This document shows positions 7,512-16,522 of a stretch of 64,000 nucleotides of DNA, one piece after another. Source of the stretch: Verrucomicrobiota bacterium (GTDB lineage: Bacteria > Verrucomicrobiota > Verrucomicrobiia > Limisphaerales > UBA1096). The notes beneath the pieces are model-generated. The model had not been told where the DNA came from. It was given only the letters and a program-made list of their open reading frames with translations, and did no database searches. How positions within the stretch are numbered: position 1 is the stretch's first letter; every line of letters starts with the position of its first letter. The stretch spans positions 1 to 64,000 of the forward strand of contig JASMKO010000025.1 of NCBI GenBank assembly GCA_030749225.1, in the 5' to 3' direction. A program made the translations under genes and the position numbers.

Positions 7512-8951
7512 CTATTTCTGTTGTGAACCGAGAAAACGCTTCAATCGAGGGCCGTACTCGGGTCGCTTGATCCACTCGGAAAAGTAGGGGCGATACGCCT
7601 CGCTCTCCCACCAGAAAATACGGGGTGGCTGTGGGTTTACTTTTTTCACGGGATAATCCCGCCCGCTCACGCTAGCGCTTACGGAAGCGTCGATCATCTG
7701 GAGTTTTTTGCGGAGGCGCTTGGCCACCGCGGGAGCCTTATTGATTAGGTTGTCTTGTTCAGCCGAATCCAGCTTCAGGTTGTATAGTTCGTAATGCGTA
7801 TTGCTGCCATCCGGGAGGGAGATGATTTTGTAGTCGTTATCGACTATGGCCACCCGGTCGCGACTTCGAAACGGAAGCGGTTTTTTGCGTGGACCGATCT
7901 CCTGCGAAAACAGTTTAAACAAACTCTGCCCATCCTGTGGTTTGAGACGGGTGATTTTTTTGAGTCGAGCCACCTTTGCTAGCGTCGGAAAAATATCGAC
8001 GGCTCCAGCGGGGTAGTGAGTGATGCGTGGTTTCTGAATTCCGGCGGGCCATTCGATGATAGCCGGGACACGCAGGCCACCCTCGTACATTGAGCCCTTG
8101 AACCCTCGCAGTCCACCGGTCGTTGGAGGATCTAAACGGGGCAGACCCCCGTTATCGCTCGTGAACCAAACAAGCGTGTCCCGGGCGACTCCCATTTTGC
8201 GAAGGCCATCCCGCAGCGTGCCGATACTGCGGTCCATAGCGACCAGTTCGCCGTAATGCTCCTGAGCCTTGGTGCTCAGTTGGGTGAACGTTTTTTTGTC
8301 TCCCTCATCGGCTGTCCAGGGATCATGCGGAGTGCCGAACCAGATAACGGTGAAAAATGGTTTCTTTGCCTCGATCTTCTTTTTGATGAACTTCAGCGCC
8401 TCGTCGACAATGATTTCCGAGGAGTCCCCGGAGTGCTCCTCGATGCGGCCGTTACGACTCATGATCGGGTTGCGATCAAAAAAATTCGTCACAGACAGCC
8501 ACTCGTCAAAACCGAATGCGCCCGGGTGATGTGTGTCATTCTTCAAGATCGGCGCACCGGGGCCGCGCAGTCCATTGAGGTGCCATTTTCCAAAATGCCC
8601 TGTGGCGTACCCGGCACTTTTCATCGCATGGCCAAGCGTCTTTTCCTGTTGGCGCAAGGCGTAGCCATGATCGAAGACCCCGGTCCGGTCATGGGTGCGC
8701 CCGGTCAGGACGGTAGCGCGGGTTGGGGAGCACACCGGGCCTCCGGCATAAAAACGCTGGAAACGCAGGCCATTCGCAGCCATCACATCGAGATGAGGTG
8801 TTTTGAGGACCGGATGGTTGTTGTAGCCGGTCTGCCCCCAGCCCTGGTCGTCCGCCATGACCAGCACAATGTTCGGCTTGACGGCGAACAGAGTGTGCGT
8901 AGACACAACCAACATCAGTGCAGTCAAAAATCCCTTGATCACCGGGAGCAT
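7512..8951 (-). CDS. S1-family sulfatase, secreted
   Basis: About 479 residues from ATG 8951 (MLPVIKGFLTALMLVVSTHTLFA signal); the ORF track starts at a TTG 39 nt upstream. KPNIVLVMADDQGWGQTGY is the metal-site region, CSPTR (Cys about 74) with LTGRT the formylglycine motif, GKWHLNG and FTSDNGG the later active-site segments. The order matches arylsulfatase-type S1 enzymes. The C-terminal region ends in FWWESEAYRPYFSEW and GPRLKRF. It is the second gene of the presumed sulfatase transcript, 64 bp after 9016-10377. Substrate unknown. Confidence 0.85.
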   Translation of the reverse strand: MLPVIKGFLTALMLVVSTHTLFAVKPNIVLVMADDQGWGQTGYNNHPVLKTPHLDVMAANGLRFQRFYAGGPVCSPTRATVLTGRTHDRTGVFDHGYALRQQEKTLGHAMKSAGYATGHFGKWHLNGLRGPGAPILKNDTHHPGAFGFDEWLSVTNFFDRNPIMSRNGRIEEHSGDSSEIIVDEALKFIKKKIEAKKPFFTVIWFGTPHDPWTADEGDKKTFTQLSTKAQEHYGELVAMDRSIGTLRDGLRKMGVARDTLVWFTSDNGGLPRLDPPTTGGLRGFKGSMYEGGLRVPAIIEWPAGIQKPRITHYPAGAVDIFPTLAKVARLKKITRLKPQDGQSLFKLFSQEIGPRKKPLPFRSRDRVAIVDNDYKIISLPDGSNTHYELYNLKLDSAEQDNLINKAPAVAKRLRKKLQMIDASVSASVSGRDYPVKKVNPQPPRIFWWESEAYRPYFSEWIKRPEYGPRLKRFLGSQQK

Positions 8952-8998
8952 CCTGCCGGGGACCACATAAAAAATCCAGTCCGTTGCCAACGGTCAAG

Positions 8999-9012
8999 CG
9001 CTTGGTCAAGCG
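8999..9012. repeat. Near-perfect palindrome copy just after a sulfatase stop codon
   Basis: CGCTTGGTCAAGCG differs from the consensus by one base. It lies 3 nt downstream (minus strand) of the stop codon of the 9016-10377 sulfatase, matching the post-stop placement of several exact copies. Confidence 0.7.
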
Positions 9013-9015
9013 TGG

Positions 9016-10377
9016 TTACTTTGCTGATTTTTGCCAGGGCGTCTTGCCGGCGCGCTGGTAGTGGAGGCGCAGAGCGGTGGCCAACTCGTTGAATTTCTTA
9101 CGGTTGGACTTGGCCAAGTCGTTTTGCTCAAGCGGGTCATCTTCAAGATTGTACAACTCGTAAGGGTCGAAAGGCGTGTTGTGGATCAGTTTCCAATCTC
9201 CGCGGCGAAACGCATGATAATCCTGTCCGTTGTACTTCAAGCCGCCTTCGCGCCGGACAAAGATGAGATCGCGCTCGAAAGTCTGGAGCTTGCCTAGCAT
9301 TGTTGGGAGGATGCTTTTACCCTCGACATAGCTGGGTACCTTTGCGCCCGCTACTTCACAGGCGGTGGTGTATAAATCCATCGTAATTCCCACGAGGTTG
9401 CTGCGCGTTCCAGCCTTGATTTTGGCGGGCCATACGGCGCAGGTCGAAACCTTTAGGCCACCCTCATACATGTCCTGTTTTCCACCGCGGTGGTTGCCGT
9501 TGGTGCCGCCGACGTTGACCTGTCCACCGTTGTCGCTGGTGAAAATAGTCAGTGTGTTTTCGTACTGGCCATTCTTTTTCATGGCATCGATCACTTGGCC
9601 GATGCCGTCGTCCATGTGCTCAATCAGCGCGACCAGCTTGGCTCGCTGATCGCTGATGCCAATCTCGCGAGACTTCACTTTTTTCAACCAATCCTGAGGC
9701 GGCTGGATGGGCGTGTGGGGCGCGTTGTAGGCGAGATACATGAAAAACGGCTCTTCCTTCCCCTTGCGGCTATTTACGTAATCGATACCCCACTCTGTGA
9801 TGAGATCAGTGGCATGGCCGGGTGGGTCGATCTCCTGACGGTTTTCGCGGAAGTAATTGATGCCATGACGGCGATGCTTATAGTAGTCATCGATCATGTC
9901 GCAGAGGAAACCCTTGAAATAATCGAAGCCGCGCCCATTCGGAGTATTGGGTTCCTCAAGTCCGAGGTGCCACTTGCCGATGATCGATGTGTGATAGCCG
10001 ACTCCTTTCAATACATTCGGCAACAGGGTGACGTTCTGCGACAGCCAGCCCCAGTTGTTCTCCGGATGAGTACGAATTACGCCTGGAACGCCGGCTATGT
10101 CGGGGTATGTTCCACTCAACAGCGCGGCGCGTGTGGGGGAACAGACCGGACAGTTGGCATAGAACGAATCGAACCGCATCCCGTCTGACATCAACTCATC
10201 CAGATGCGGTGTTTTCAAATCTTTGGCCCCGTAACACGACAAATCACCGTAGCCGAGATCATCGACGAGAATGATCACGATGTTCGGCTTTTCAGCCGCC
10301 CACGGGGCCACCGGCTCGGTCAGGGCAAGACATGCCAGGGAAAAAAAAGCAGAGCGAAAAAAAGTGTATAGGTTCAC
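9016..10377 (-). CDS. S1-family sulfatase, secreted (arylsulfatase-type)
   Basis: About 453 residues. I start it at the GTG at 10377 (LYTFFRSAFFSLACLALTEPVAPWAA signal). The longer ORF-track start at 10539 would run through the SRP RNA gene and is rejected. KPNIVIILVDDLGYGDLSCYG is the metal site, CSPTR (Cys about 79) with LSGTYPDIAG the formylglycine motif, GKWHLG and FTSDNGG follow. The DDLGYGDLSCYG signature is that of arylsulfatase A / N-acetylgalactosamine-sulfatase-like enzymes. It is the first sulfatase gene of the minus-strand run. Confidence 0.85.
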   Translation of the reverse strand: MNLYTFFRSAFFSLACLALTEPVAPWAAEKPNIVIILVDDLGYGDLSCYGAKDLKTPHLDELMSDGMRFDSFYANCPVCSPTRAALLSGTYPDIAGVPGVIRTHPENNWGWLSQNVTLLPNVLKGVGYHTSIIGKWHLGLEEPNTPNGRGFDYFKGFLCDMIDDYYKHRRHGINYFRENRQEIDPPGHATDLITEWGIDYVNSRKGKEEPFFMYLAYNAPHTPIQPPQDWLKKVKSREIGISDQRAKLVALIEHMDDGIGQVIDAMKKNGQYENTLTIFTSDNGGQVNVGGTNGNHRGGKQDMYEGGLKVSTCAVWPAKIKAGTRSNLVGITMDLYTTACEVAGAKVPSYVEGKSILPTMLGKLQTFERDLIFVRREGGLKYNGQDYHAFRRGDWKLIHNTPFDPYELYNLEDDPLEQNDLAKSNRKKFNELATALRLHYQRAGKTPWQKSAK

Positions 10378-10429
10378 GGGGGCAAACCGTAACAACGGCG
10401 CTTGGCCGGGAGCAAGCTTGAGGGAACAG

Positions 10430-10530
10430 TGAAGTGCGAGGATGCCAGGGTGACCACGGCAAATACGAAGCAAACTACCGTTGCTGCCTTCCGGCCCTGG
10501 CGGGGTTCGTAAGTCCGCACTCCGTGGGCC
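10430..10530 (-). ncRNA. ffs: Signal recognition particle RNA (small bacterial type)
   Basis: On the minus strand the sequence reads CCAGGGCCGGAAGGCAGCAA, which contains the hallmark GNAR-type apical loop region of bacterial 4.5S/SRP RNA (GGCCGGAAGGCAGCA). The closing arms also pair: AGTGCG (10516-10521) with CGCACT (10433-10438). Length is about 90-100 nt, normal for the small SRP RNA that binds Ffh for membrane targeting. The ends are approximate. It sits directly upstream of the sulfatase run, whose products all need Sec export, but that proximity is probably incidental. Confidence 0.88.
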
Positions 10531-10656
10531 CTGACGCACGCAACCTATCGTCAGGCCAGGTGGGACTCAAGGCTATTGACTGCACTTGGCCGTGCGGATG
10601 CGGATTGGGGTTGGACGACACAAGTCGGCTTGGCTATCATCCGCCGGTCACATTTC

Positions 10657-11592
10657 ATGAACTGCAATATCATCCCATTCATCACAGCCTGGCTATTTAC
10701 CGGATGCGCCTTATCCCCCCCAAGTGTATCTATTCACCAAGCAGCATGGAAAGGGGATACCAAGTCAATTGGTCAGCATCGCGTCGCCGGAACAGATATT
10801 AATCTGAGGAACAACTGGAACGCCACCCCGCTCCATTACGCCACCCGCGCCGGCCAGGCATCAGCGGCGGAACAACTCATCGCTGGCAGAGCGAAGATTG
10901 ATGCGAAAAATAACGAAGGGATCACCCCGCTCCATTATTCGGCCTCGGGAGGACATCAGGCTATTGTCGCGCTTCTCCTTGCCAACGGCGCGAAGGTGAA
11001 CGAGCCTGACGCCGAGGGCCTGACGCCGCTGCACCGCGCCGCCCGGAACGGCCACCAAGAAACGATTGATCTGCTCGTCGCCAAAGGCGCAGAAGTGAAC
11101 GCTAAAAACGCCGCCGGACTGACCCCGTTGGAGTTGGCGGACGGTACGGTCGCCGCCCTACTGCGCCAACACGGTGGACAAACTTCCGTCAAACTCGGCG
11201 CCCTTTCAGATGACGCAGCCAACGGCAACATCGAGGCCGTCAAGCAGCACCTGGCCGCAGGCGCAAATATCAACGGAAAGGACGATCTCGGCCGGACTCC
11301 GCTGTACCGGGCGGCATACAACGGCCACGGAGAAATCACAGGACTGCTCCTCGCCGGAGGCGCAGATGCCGATGTCCGGGATGCAAATGGATGGACCCCC
11401 ATGCACGGCGCCGCCTACAAGGGGCACGCTGAAATTGTCGCCGCACTCATCTCTGCCAAGGCGGATGTCAACGCCCAGGACACCGATGGAGATACACCGT
11501 TCGACTGGGCCAAGGGCAAGCCCGAAATCGCCGCCCTTCTCAGCAAGCACGGGGCCAAGCCCGGGACCGAACTAAAGGTTGCACCCAAATGA
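10657..11592 (+). CDS. Ankyrin-repeat lipoprotein
   Basis: About 311 residues from ATG 10657. The N-terminus MNCNIIPFITAWLFTGC looks like a lipoprotein signal with the acylated Cys at about 17, so the protein is probably anchored in a membrane facing the periplasm. The rest is about eight ankyrin repeats (TPLHYATRAG, ITPLHYSASGG, LTPLHRAARNG, RTPLYRAAYNG, WTPMHGAAYKG and others), a protein-binding solenoid. The ORF track's upstream start (10576) lies too close to the SRP RNA region and adds no signal. Partner unknown. It precedes the PhoD-like gene by about 80 bp. Confidence 0.82.
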   Translation: MNCNIIPFITAWLFTGCALSPPSVSIHQAAWKGDTKSIGQHRVAGTDINLRNNWNATPLHYATRAGQASAAEQLIAGRAKIDAKNNEGITPLHYSASGGHQAIVALLLANGAKVNEPDAEGLTPLHRAARNGHQETIDLLVAKGAEVNAKNAAGLTPLELADGTVAALLRQHGGQTSVKLGALSDDAANGNIEAVKQHLAAGANINGKDDLGRTPLYRAAYNGHGEITGLLLAGGADADVRDANGWTPMHGAAYKGHAEIVAALISAKADVNAQDTDGDTPFDWAKGKPEIAALLSKHGAKPGTELKVAPK

Positions 11593-11674
11593 CACCGCAA
11601 ATCATTCCTCCTCCGTTTTACCGCAAAATTCGCTTGAATGATTTCATAAAAACCCATCACCCGGCCAACTCTTA

Positions 11675-13546
11675 ATGACCCGATATAAGATGAATACGGC
11701 TCGTCCGGCTGTTCCTTTGGTTTGTTTGCTGTTTATCGCGCTTGGCCAAGTGCTTGGCCAGGATCGCAAACCCATTGGAACTCGAGTCACGCACGGCCCA
11801 ATGCTGGGCCGCCCAGGCCATGACGCAATGAGCCTCTGGATGCGAACCCGTCGCCCAGGCCAGGTGGTCGTGTTCTACGGGACAAACAAGGCCAGGCTCG
11901 ACCGTTCGGCGACACTTCAAACAACCTCAATCGAGCGCGACAACACCGGCATCCTCGAACTGAACGGACTCAAGGCGAACACGCGATACTACTATCGCAT
12001 CGAGGATCACCAGTTAAACGGATCTTTCCGGACCTTGCCCCATGCGGATCGATTCCGTCACCCCGACACCAATCCGAAGGGGCTGTTCAACTTCAAGTTT
12101 GAATTTGCCTGTGGCAATAACCAGCGGGGCGGAGGGGATAGTGCCGGCCCCACCCTGCCGGTGTACGACACCCTCAACGTCGAGGTACGGGATGAGATTC
12201 ATTTTGGCATCCTCAACGGCGACTGGCTGTACGAGCAGCGCCGCGATTACACGCCTAAGAGTTGGCTGCATCAGGTCGGCCTCGACTCGATGAAAAACAC
12301 GCCTCGCATCGTGCAGAAAGCGCCGTCTATTGTCGGCGTTTGGGAGAACTACAAGGTATACCTCGAGCGCGGCCACAACCTCAGCGAATGGCATCGGCAC
12401 GTGCCATCGTTCTACACCGCTGACGACCACGAGATGATCAATGACATTTATGGCACAGGCGAAACGGGCTATGTAAACCGCCGCGCGGTCTTCCGCGACA
12501 TCGGCATACGTGCCTGGTTCGATTACCTCGCGTGGTCCAACCCCGTCGAGCACAGCACCAAGGCATGGTTCGGCACCGGCCAATTCAAGAAAAGCAGCGA
12601 CATCCTGGAAGATCCCAACGCCAATTTCACCAAGCTCAATTACAAGGAACTCGCCAATCTACACGTGCACTGGGGCACGCCCACCGCCGGTGTGCCGGAC
12701 GCCAAACTCGACGCCGAACCCGGCAATCCGAACGCCGCAGTTTACGAGATCGCCGAGGTGATTAGCGCCACCAAAGTCCGCATTAACCCGCCCGCGAAAG
12801 CCAACGGCAGCGCGACCTATTCAATCGGTCGCCGTTGCTACGGCAAGTTTACCGTGTCGAACTGCGATTTCTTTCTGATCGACACACGGTCACATCGCAG
12901 CCTGCACAACGTCGACAACCCCGGCAACCCCAAGGCCACCATGCTGGGCAAACAGCAACTCGCCTGGCTCAAGAACGGTATCAAAAACAGCGAGGCTGAT
13001 TTTATTTTTGTCGTGTCATCGGTTAATTTCATGGTTCCACATGTCGGCAGCGGCGGCGGAGATGACAAACAGGCCACCATAAAGAAGGATGATGCATGGA
13101 CCGTCTTCCTCAAGGAACGCGAGGAACTCATCGAATTATGGGACAGCCTCGACAAGGGCGTGTTCGTGCTGACTGGAGACCTTCACAACAGCTTCGCCAT
13201 CAAGATCACAGATAATGTGTATGAGTTCGCAAGTGGCCCGCACAACTCTATCAACCATACCCCGATGAAGGACGAAGGCGGTCGTCCATCCAACGGCCGA
13301 TTCAAGTACGGCCCGCGCGCCTGCGACATCCGCTGGAGCAGCTATGCCATGGCGGACATACCGCGCGCGAACCGCACCTTCCCCCACTACTGCGTGGTGC
13401 AGGTCAACAATGTCTTCAACAACCCGGTCGAGCGAAACGGCGAACGCTGGTTCGCCTTCCCCCATCCCCAAGTCATTTTTCAATTCCACGACGCCTACAC
13501 CGGAGCACTCCGCTACTCCGAGACCTTCGTTCTCGGATTGAATTGA
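11675..13546 (+). CDS. PhoD-like metallophosphatase (alkaline phosphatase D family)
   Basis: 623 residues. ATG 11675 gives MTRYKMNTARPAVPLVCLLFIALGQVLG; the ATG at 11690 is an alternative. A Fibronectin/PhoD N-terminal domain (LNGLKANTRYYYRIED, FRTLP) is followed by the metallophosphatase core: FEFACGNNQ, FYTADDHEMINDIYG, FDYLAWSNP and TGDLHNSFAIKI, which carry the usual Asp/Asn/His metal ligands. Family members hydrolyse phosphomonoesters or diesters in the periplasm. A central insert (about residues 310-390, IAEVISATKVRINPPAKANG) looks like an extra beta domain. An imperfect double palindrome near 11738 encodes LGQVLGQ in the signal region, and an exact copy follows the stop codon. Confidence 0.82.
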   Translation: MTRYKMNTARPAVPLVCLLFIALGQVLGQDRKPIGTRVTHGPMLGRPGHDAMSLWMRTRRPGQVVVFYGTNKARLDRSATLQTTSIERDNTGILELNGLKANTRYYYRIEDHQLNGSFRTLPHADRFRHPDTNPKGLFNFKFEFACGNNQRGGGDSAGPTLPVYDTLNVEVRDEIHFGILNGDWLYEQRRDYTPKSWLHQVGLDSMKNTPRIVQKAPSIVGVWENYKVYLERGHNLSEWHRHVPSFYTADDHEMINDIYGTGETGYVNRRAVFRDIGIRAWFDYLAWSNPVEHSTKAWFGTGQFKKSSDILEDPNANFTKLNYKELANLHVHWGTPTAGVPDAKLDAEPGNPNAAVYEIAEVISATKVRINPPAKANGSATYSIGRRCYGKFTVSNCDFFLIDTRSHRSLHNVDNPGNPKATMLGKQQLAWLKNGIKNSEADFIFVVSSVNFMVPHVGSGGGDDKQATIKKDDAWTVFLKEREELIELWDSLDKGVFVLTGDLHNSFAIKITDNVYEFASGPHNSINHTPMKDEGGRPSNGRFKYGPRACDIRWSSYAMADIPRANRTFPHYCVVQVNNVFNNPVERNGERWFAFPHPQVIFQFHDAYTGALRYSETFVLGLN

Positions 13547-13548
13547 CT

Positions 13549-13564
13549 GCGCTTGGCCAAGCGC
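13549..13564. repeat. 16-nt perfect palindrome GCGCTTGGCCAAGCGC after phoD-like stop
   Basis: Begins 2 nt after the TGA of the PhoD-like gene and supplies the TTG at 13553, the most upstream start of the next small gene. It can fold as a tight hairpin on either strand but has no T-tract. Confidence 0.9.
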
Positions 13565-13834
13565 GAATCATTCCGCGCCGTGAAACCAGCCGAGCAATCA
13601 CCCGCCAAGCGCAGCCGACTTGGGTTGGTTTTGTTTCTGCTGTTTGCCCTCGCGATGTTCATGGGGCCGGGGCCGGGGCTGCACCTTGTCAACCCGAATC
13701 CCACTTCCTCCAGTGAGGCGCTCCTCTTTCTTGATTTGCCAGTAATCTATGCCTGGGGGTTGTTCTGGTACGGTGTTCAGGCTGCCGTTGTGATCACGGC
13801 AAGTGTCACAATCTGGAAATCGAACGAAGAGTGA
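13553..13834 (+). CDS. Small two-TM protein preceding a sodium symporter
   Basis: Up to 93 residues. Possible starts are TTG 13553, which lies inside the palindrome, and GTG 13580; no ATG covers the first membrane helix, so the start is uncertain. After a basic N-terminus two hydrophobic segments are visible (LGLVLFLLFALAMFMGPGPG and VIYAWGLFWYGVQAAVVITASVTIW). Small two-helix proteins of this kind commonly precede SSS-family transporters and act as accessory subunits or assembly partners. The TGA overlaps the ATG of the symporter gene (TGATG), so translational coupling is likely. Confidence 0.7.
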   Translation: MAKRESFRAVKPAEQSPAKRSRLGLVLFLLFALAMFMGPGPGLHLVNPNPTSSSEALLFLDLPVIYAWGLFWYGVQAAVVITASVTIWKSNEE

Positions 13835-15510
13835 TGCCTGATCCCGTGACTCCAGAGCTTGGCTGGCTTCCGCACCTTTGCCTTGCGGGTTATCTCTTTT
13901 TTCTGTTTGGAATTGGTCTCTGGGGTTTCCGCAAACGCCAGGCCAGCGAGGAGGACTACTATCTCGCCGGACGCGGACAGGGCTGGCTCGTCTCGTCGCT
14001 GACGATCATGGCCACGTTTTTCAGTTCGGCGGCGATGCTCGGCGCGCCGGGTATGGTATACAAGGAGGGGGTCGTGTTTGCGCTGTTCGCGCTGAACGTC
14101 CCACTTAGCGGCACCGCGATCTATCTGCTAGGCAACCGCATTCGCGAGCTGGGCCGTACGCATGGGCACATCACGCCGGCCGACCTGATCTGCAGTCACT
14201 ACGGCAGTCCGGTGGCCCTGCGATGCCTTGTGGCATTGATCGGTTTCCTGTACGCCTTGCCGTACGTAGTCATCCAAATTCAGGCAGGAGGCATCATTTC
14301 CAGTCGGCTCTTCGGCGGCGAACACGCATTCGAAATCGGGGCCTGCCTGCTGTCGCTGGTGACGATGCTCTACATCATGATAGGCGGCATGCGGAGTGTC
14401 GCGTGGACCGATGCACTGCAGGGCACGCTGCTGATGAGCGGGATGTTGCTGGCTGGCGCCGCCGCCGTGGCGGCACTGGGCGGGCCATCCGCTTTTTTCG
14501 CGAAAGTCGCGGAACTGCCGCGCACCTCGCTCTCCGTGCCTGGCACCACCGGCTCGTACACCCCAGAAAAACTGTTCACGCTCTGTATTTTCGGTGCGCT
14601 TGGTTCCATGATCCAGCCGGCGCAGTGGATGCGCTTTTACGCGGCCAAGTCAGCCAAAGCGCTCCGGCGCAGCGCGGTCATTTTCGCGCTTGGCCTGACA
14701 GCCTGTTTCCTGTTTGGCGTGATGCTGGTGGGTCTGGGCGGGCAGGTGCTCTATCCCGTGGCCAAACCAGGTGCTGGCGGGGCGTTTCATTATCACATGC
14801 AGGAGGGCACGAACACGGTTGCCATCAGCGAAGCTGACCTGACCAAGCGCTTGGCCAAAGGCTCCCAAGTCCTGCCCCACCCGGACGTCGGCGCTGGGCC
14901 CCGTGACTTCGATCAAATCATGCTCGTCGTACTCAAGCACCACCTGCCGGAACTGCTTGGCCCGGCGGGACTGCTACTGGCCACGCTGGTGATCATCGCG
15001 ATCATGGCCGCCGCGATGAGCACAGCCGACAGCAACCTGCACGCGATGAGCGCCGTGCTAACCCGCGACATTTATAGTGGCATCCTGCGGCCCGACGCCT
15101 CGGAGAAAAGCCGGTTGTGGGTCGGGCGCAGCGTGATCGCAGCGGCGACGCTTCTGGCACTGGGCATGATGTTCGTCAGCCGCAGCAGCCAGAGCTTCGA
15201 CCCGGTCGGGATGATCATGGAGATGAGTCTGCTGGCCATCGCCTTCTCGAGCCAACTCCTGCCGGTGACCTTCGACGTCCTGTTCCTACAGCGCGGCTCG
15301 CGGCGCGGGGCCATCGCGGGAATCATTGCCGGGTTGCTGGTGGTGCTGATGTTCAGCCCGCTGCTGGCGATCGTCACCGGGAGCGACTCGGCGGCGGTGG
15401 GCGTATTCGCCCGCCTCAAACAAATCGCCGACATTGGCTTCTGCGGCGTAGTGGTCAACGTGGCCGTGTTCGCCTCGCTCACTGTTCTTTGCAAACGGTC
15501 ACAAAATTGA
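13834..15510 (+). CDS. Sodium/solute symporter (SSS family)
   Basis: About 558 residues from ATG 13834 (GTG 13831 also possible), with roughly 13 membrane segments. EEDYYLAGRGQGWLVSSLTIMATFFSSAAMLG is the typical SSS N-terminal region; IMIGGMRSVAWTDALQG and STADSNLHAMSAVLTRDIY are further family motifs. The substrate (sugar, amino acid, carboxylate) cannot be told. A loop of about 70 residues between TM segments (residues 310-370) carries TKRLAKGS, encoded by a palindrome variant near 14848. It forms a pair with the small two-TM gene before it and is convergent with the gene at 15535. Confidence 0.85.
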   Translation: MPDPVTPELGWLPHLCLAGYLFFLFGIGLWGFRKRQASEEDYYLAGRGQGWLVSSLTIMATFFSSAAMLGAPGMVYKEGVVFALFALNVPLSGTAIYLLGNRIRELGRTHGHITPADLICSHYGSPVALRCLVALIGFLYALPYVVIQIQAGGIISSRLFGGEHAFEIGACLLSLVTMLYIMIGGMRSVAWTDALQGTLLMSGMLLAGAAAVAALGGPSAFFAKVAELPRTSLSVPGTTGSYTPEKLFTLCIFGALGSMIQPAQWMRFYAAKSAKALRRSAVIFALGLTACFLFGVMLVGLGGQVLYPVAKPGAGGAFHYHMQEGTNTVAISEADLTKRLAKGSQVLPHPDVGAGPRDFDQIMLVVLKHHLPELLGPAGLLLATLVIIAIMAAAMSTADSNLHAMSAVLTRDIYSGILRPDASEKSRLWVGRSVIAAATLLALGMMFVSRSSQSFDPVGMIMEMSLLAIAFSSQLLPVTFDVLFLQRGSRRGAIAGIIAGLLVVLMFSPLLAIVTGSDSAAVGVFARLKQIADIGFCGVVVNVAVFASLTVLCKRSQN

Positions 15511-15534
15511 CCCTGCTATTGGCGAAACTGCGGA

Positions 15535-16464
15535 TTACTTTTTCAGCTTGGCCAATTGTTTCCGAAGACGTTTGGATTGTTTGTCGTTAAGGATTTGCCA
15601 AACAGCTAAACCATTACCGACCAGTTCCCACTCGTCAAATTCCCAGACGACTTTTTTGTCACCAGTGATCTCGAAAATTTGCGGGTTGCCCTCGCCGGCA
15701 TGGCAATTGCCGATGATGTAGTTGCCGTTCTTCAATTCCTGCAGCGCTGTCATCCAGCCAAGCTCAATTTCCGTCCCGGGCACTGTCCCCTTGATCTCCC
15801 AAACCACCTTTTTGTCAGGCGTCACTTCGACGACACTTTTGCCACTTCCAGATGCGATCAATGTGTTGCCGTTCTTCAGACGGATCGCACCATAGCAACG
15901 GGTCTTGATGAGGTATTCCCAAACAATCTCGCCCTTGCGATTGTACTCCGTGACGACGCCCGGATTCTCCGAGGTGACAAGGTAATTGCCCTCCGGCGTG
16001 AAGCGCACCCAGCGCGTGTGTTGGCGGCCGTCCTTTTTCATCGGGATCTCGTGGACAATACTGCCTTTTTTATCCACCTCGATGATGCGCCCCACTCCGC
16101 TCTCGACGATCGAGGTGTTTCCGTTCTTCAATCGGGCGAAGGCGTGCACGTCCACCTTCTTGCCTTCGTTGCCGTTCATCGTGGCGGAGTCGTAGGTCCA
16201 GACGATTTTTTTGCCGAGTGTCATCTCGGTGAGTTTTGTCCAACTGTCGTGGTAGAGGATGTTGCCGTTGGGCAGAAGGTGCACGTCGTGGTGGCCGGCG
16301 TGGCCCCGTTGCGGCCCGGCGGTCTTGTATGACCACAGCACATCGCCGTCGCGATCGGTGATGGCAATGATGTTTTTGCCGTACGACGCACTGACCAAAA
16401 CAAAACGCTCGGCCTTGACCGCGGCTGTGGTGAACAACAGTGAGAGGATGAGTGAGTAACGCAT
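15535..16464 (-). CDS. Secreted beta-propeller protein (PQQ-like/arylsulfotransferase-like repeats)
   Basis: About 309 residues from ATG 16464, which has GGAG 11 nt upstream; the ORF track uses a GTG four codons earlier. Signal peptide MRYSLILSLLFTTAAVKA. The body is repeats of about 40-50 residues with LKNGNT and 'KKVVWE' type strands (ENPGVVTEYNRKGEIVWEY, GSGKSVVEVTPDKKVVWE, ITGDKKVVWEFDEW), which form a propeller of six or seven blades. No catalytic residue can be assigned. It follows lptD but is separated by a palindrome copy, so operon membership is uncertain. Confidence 0.65.
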   Translation of the reverse strand: MRYSLILSLLFTTAAVKAERFVLVSASYGKNIIAITDRDGDVLWSYKTAGPQRGHAGHHDVHLLPNGNILYHDSWTKLTEMTLGKKIVWTYDSATMNGNEGKKVDVHAFARLKNGNTSIVESGVGRIIEVDKKGSIVHEIPMKKDGRQHTRWVRFTPEGNYLVTSENPGVVTEYNRKGEIVWEYLIKTRCYGAIRLKNGNTLIASGSGKSVVEVTPDKKVVWEIKGTVPGTEIELGWMTALQELKNGNYIIGNCHAGEGNPQIFEITGDKKVVWEFDEWELVGNGLAVWQILNDKQSKRLRKQLAKLKK

Positions 16465-16489
16465 CTTGGATTTCACTCCGGGAAGCTAG

Positions 16490-16505
16490 CCGCTTGGCCA
16501 AGCGG
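16490..16505. repeat. 16-nt perfect palindrome CCGCTTGGCCAAGCGG after lptD stop
   Basis: Lies 17 nt downstream of the lptD stop codon and 25 nt upstream of the next minus-strand start. Intergenic exact copy without a T-tract. Confidence 0.9.
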
Positions 16506-16522
16506 CGTCGAGCGTGGGTTGA

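Noticed and set aside
10434-10802. Plus-strand ORF of 122 aa overlapping the SRP RNA
   Set aside because: It reads antisense through the SRP RNA and into the ankyrin gene in another frame.
13553-13834. Small 2-TM ORF as a spurious shadow ORF
   Set aside because: Retained as a gene: it is hydrophobic in the right way, fills the gap and overlaps the symporter start.
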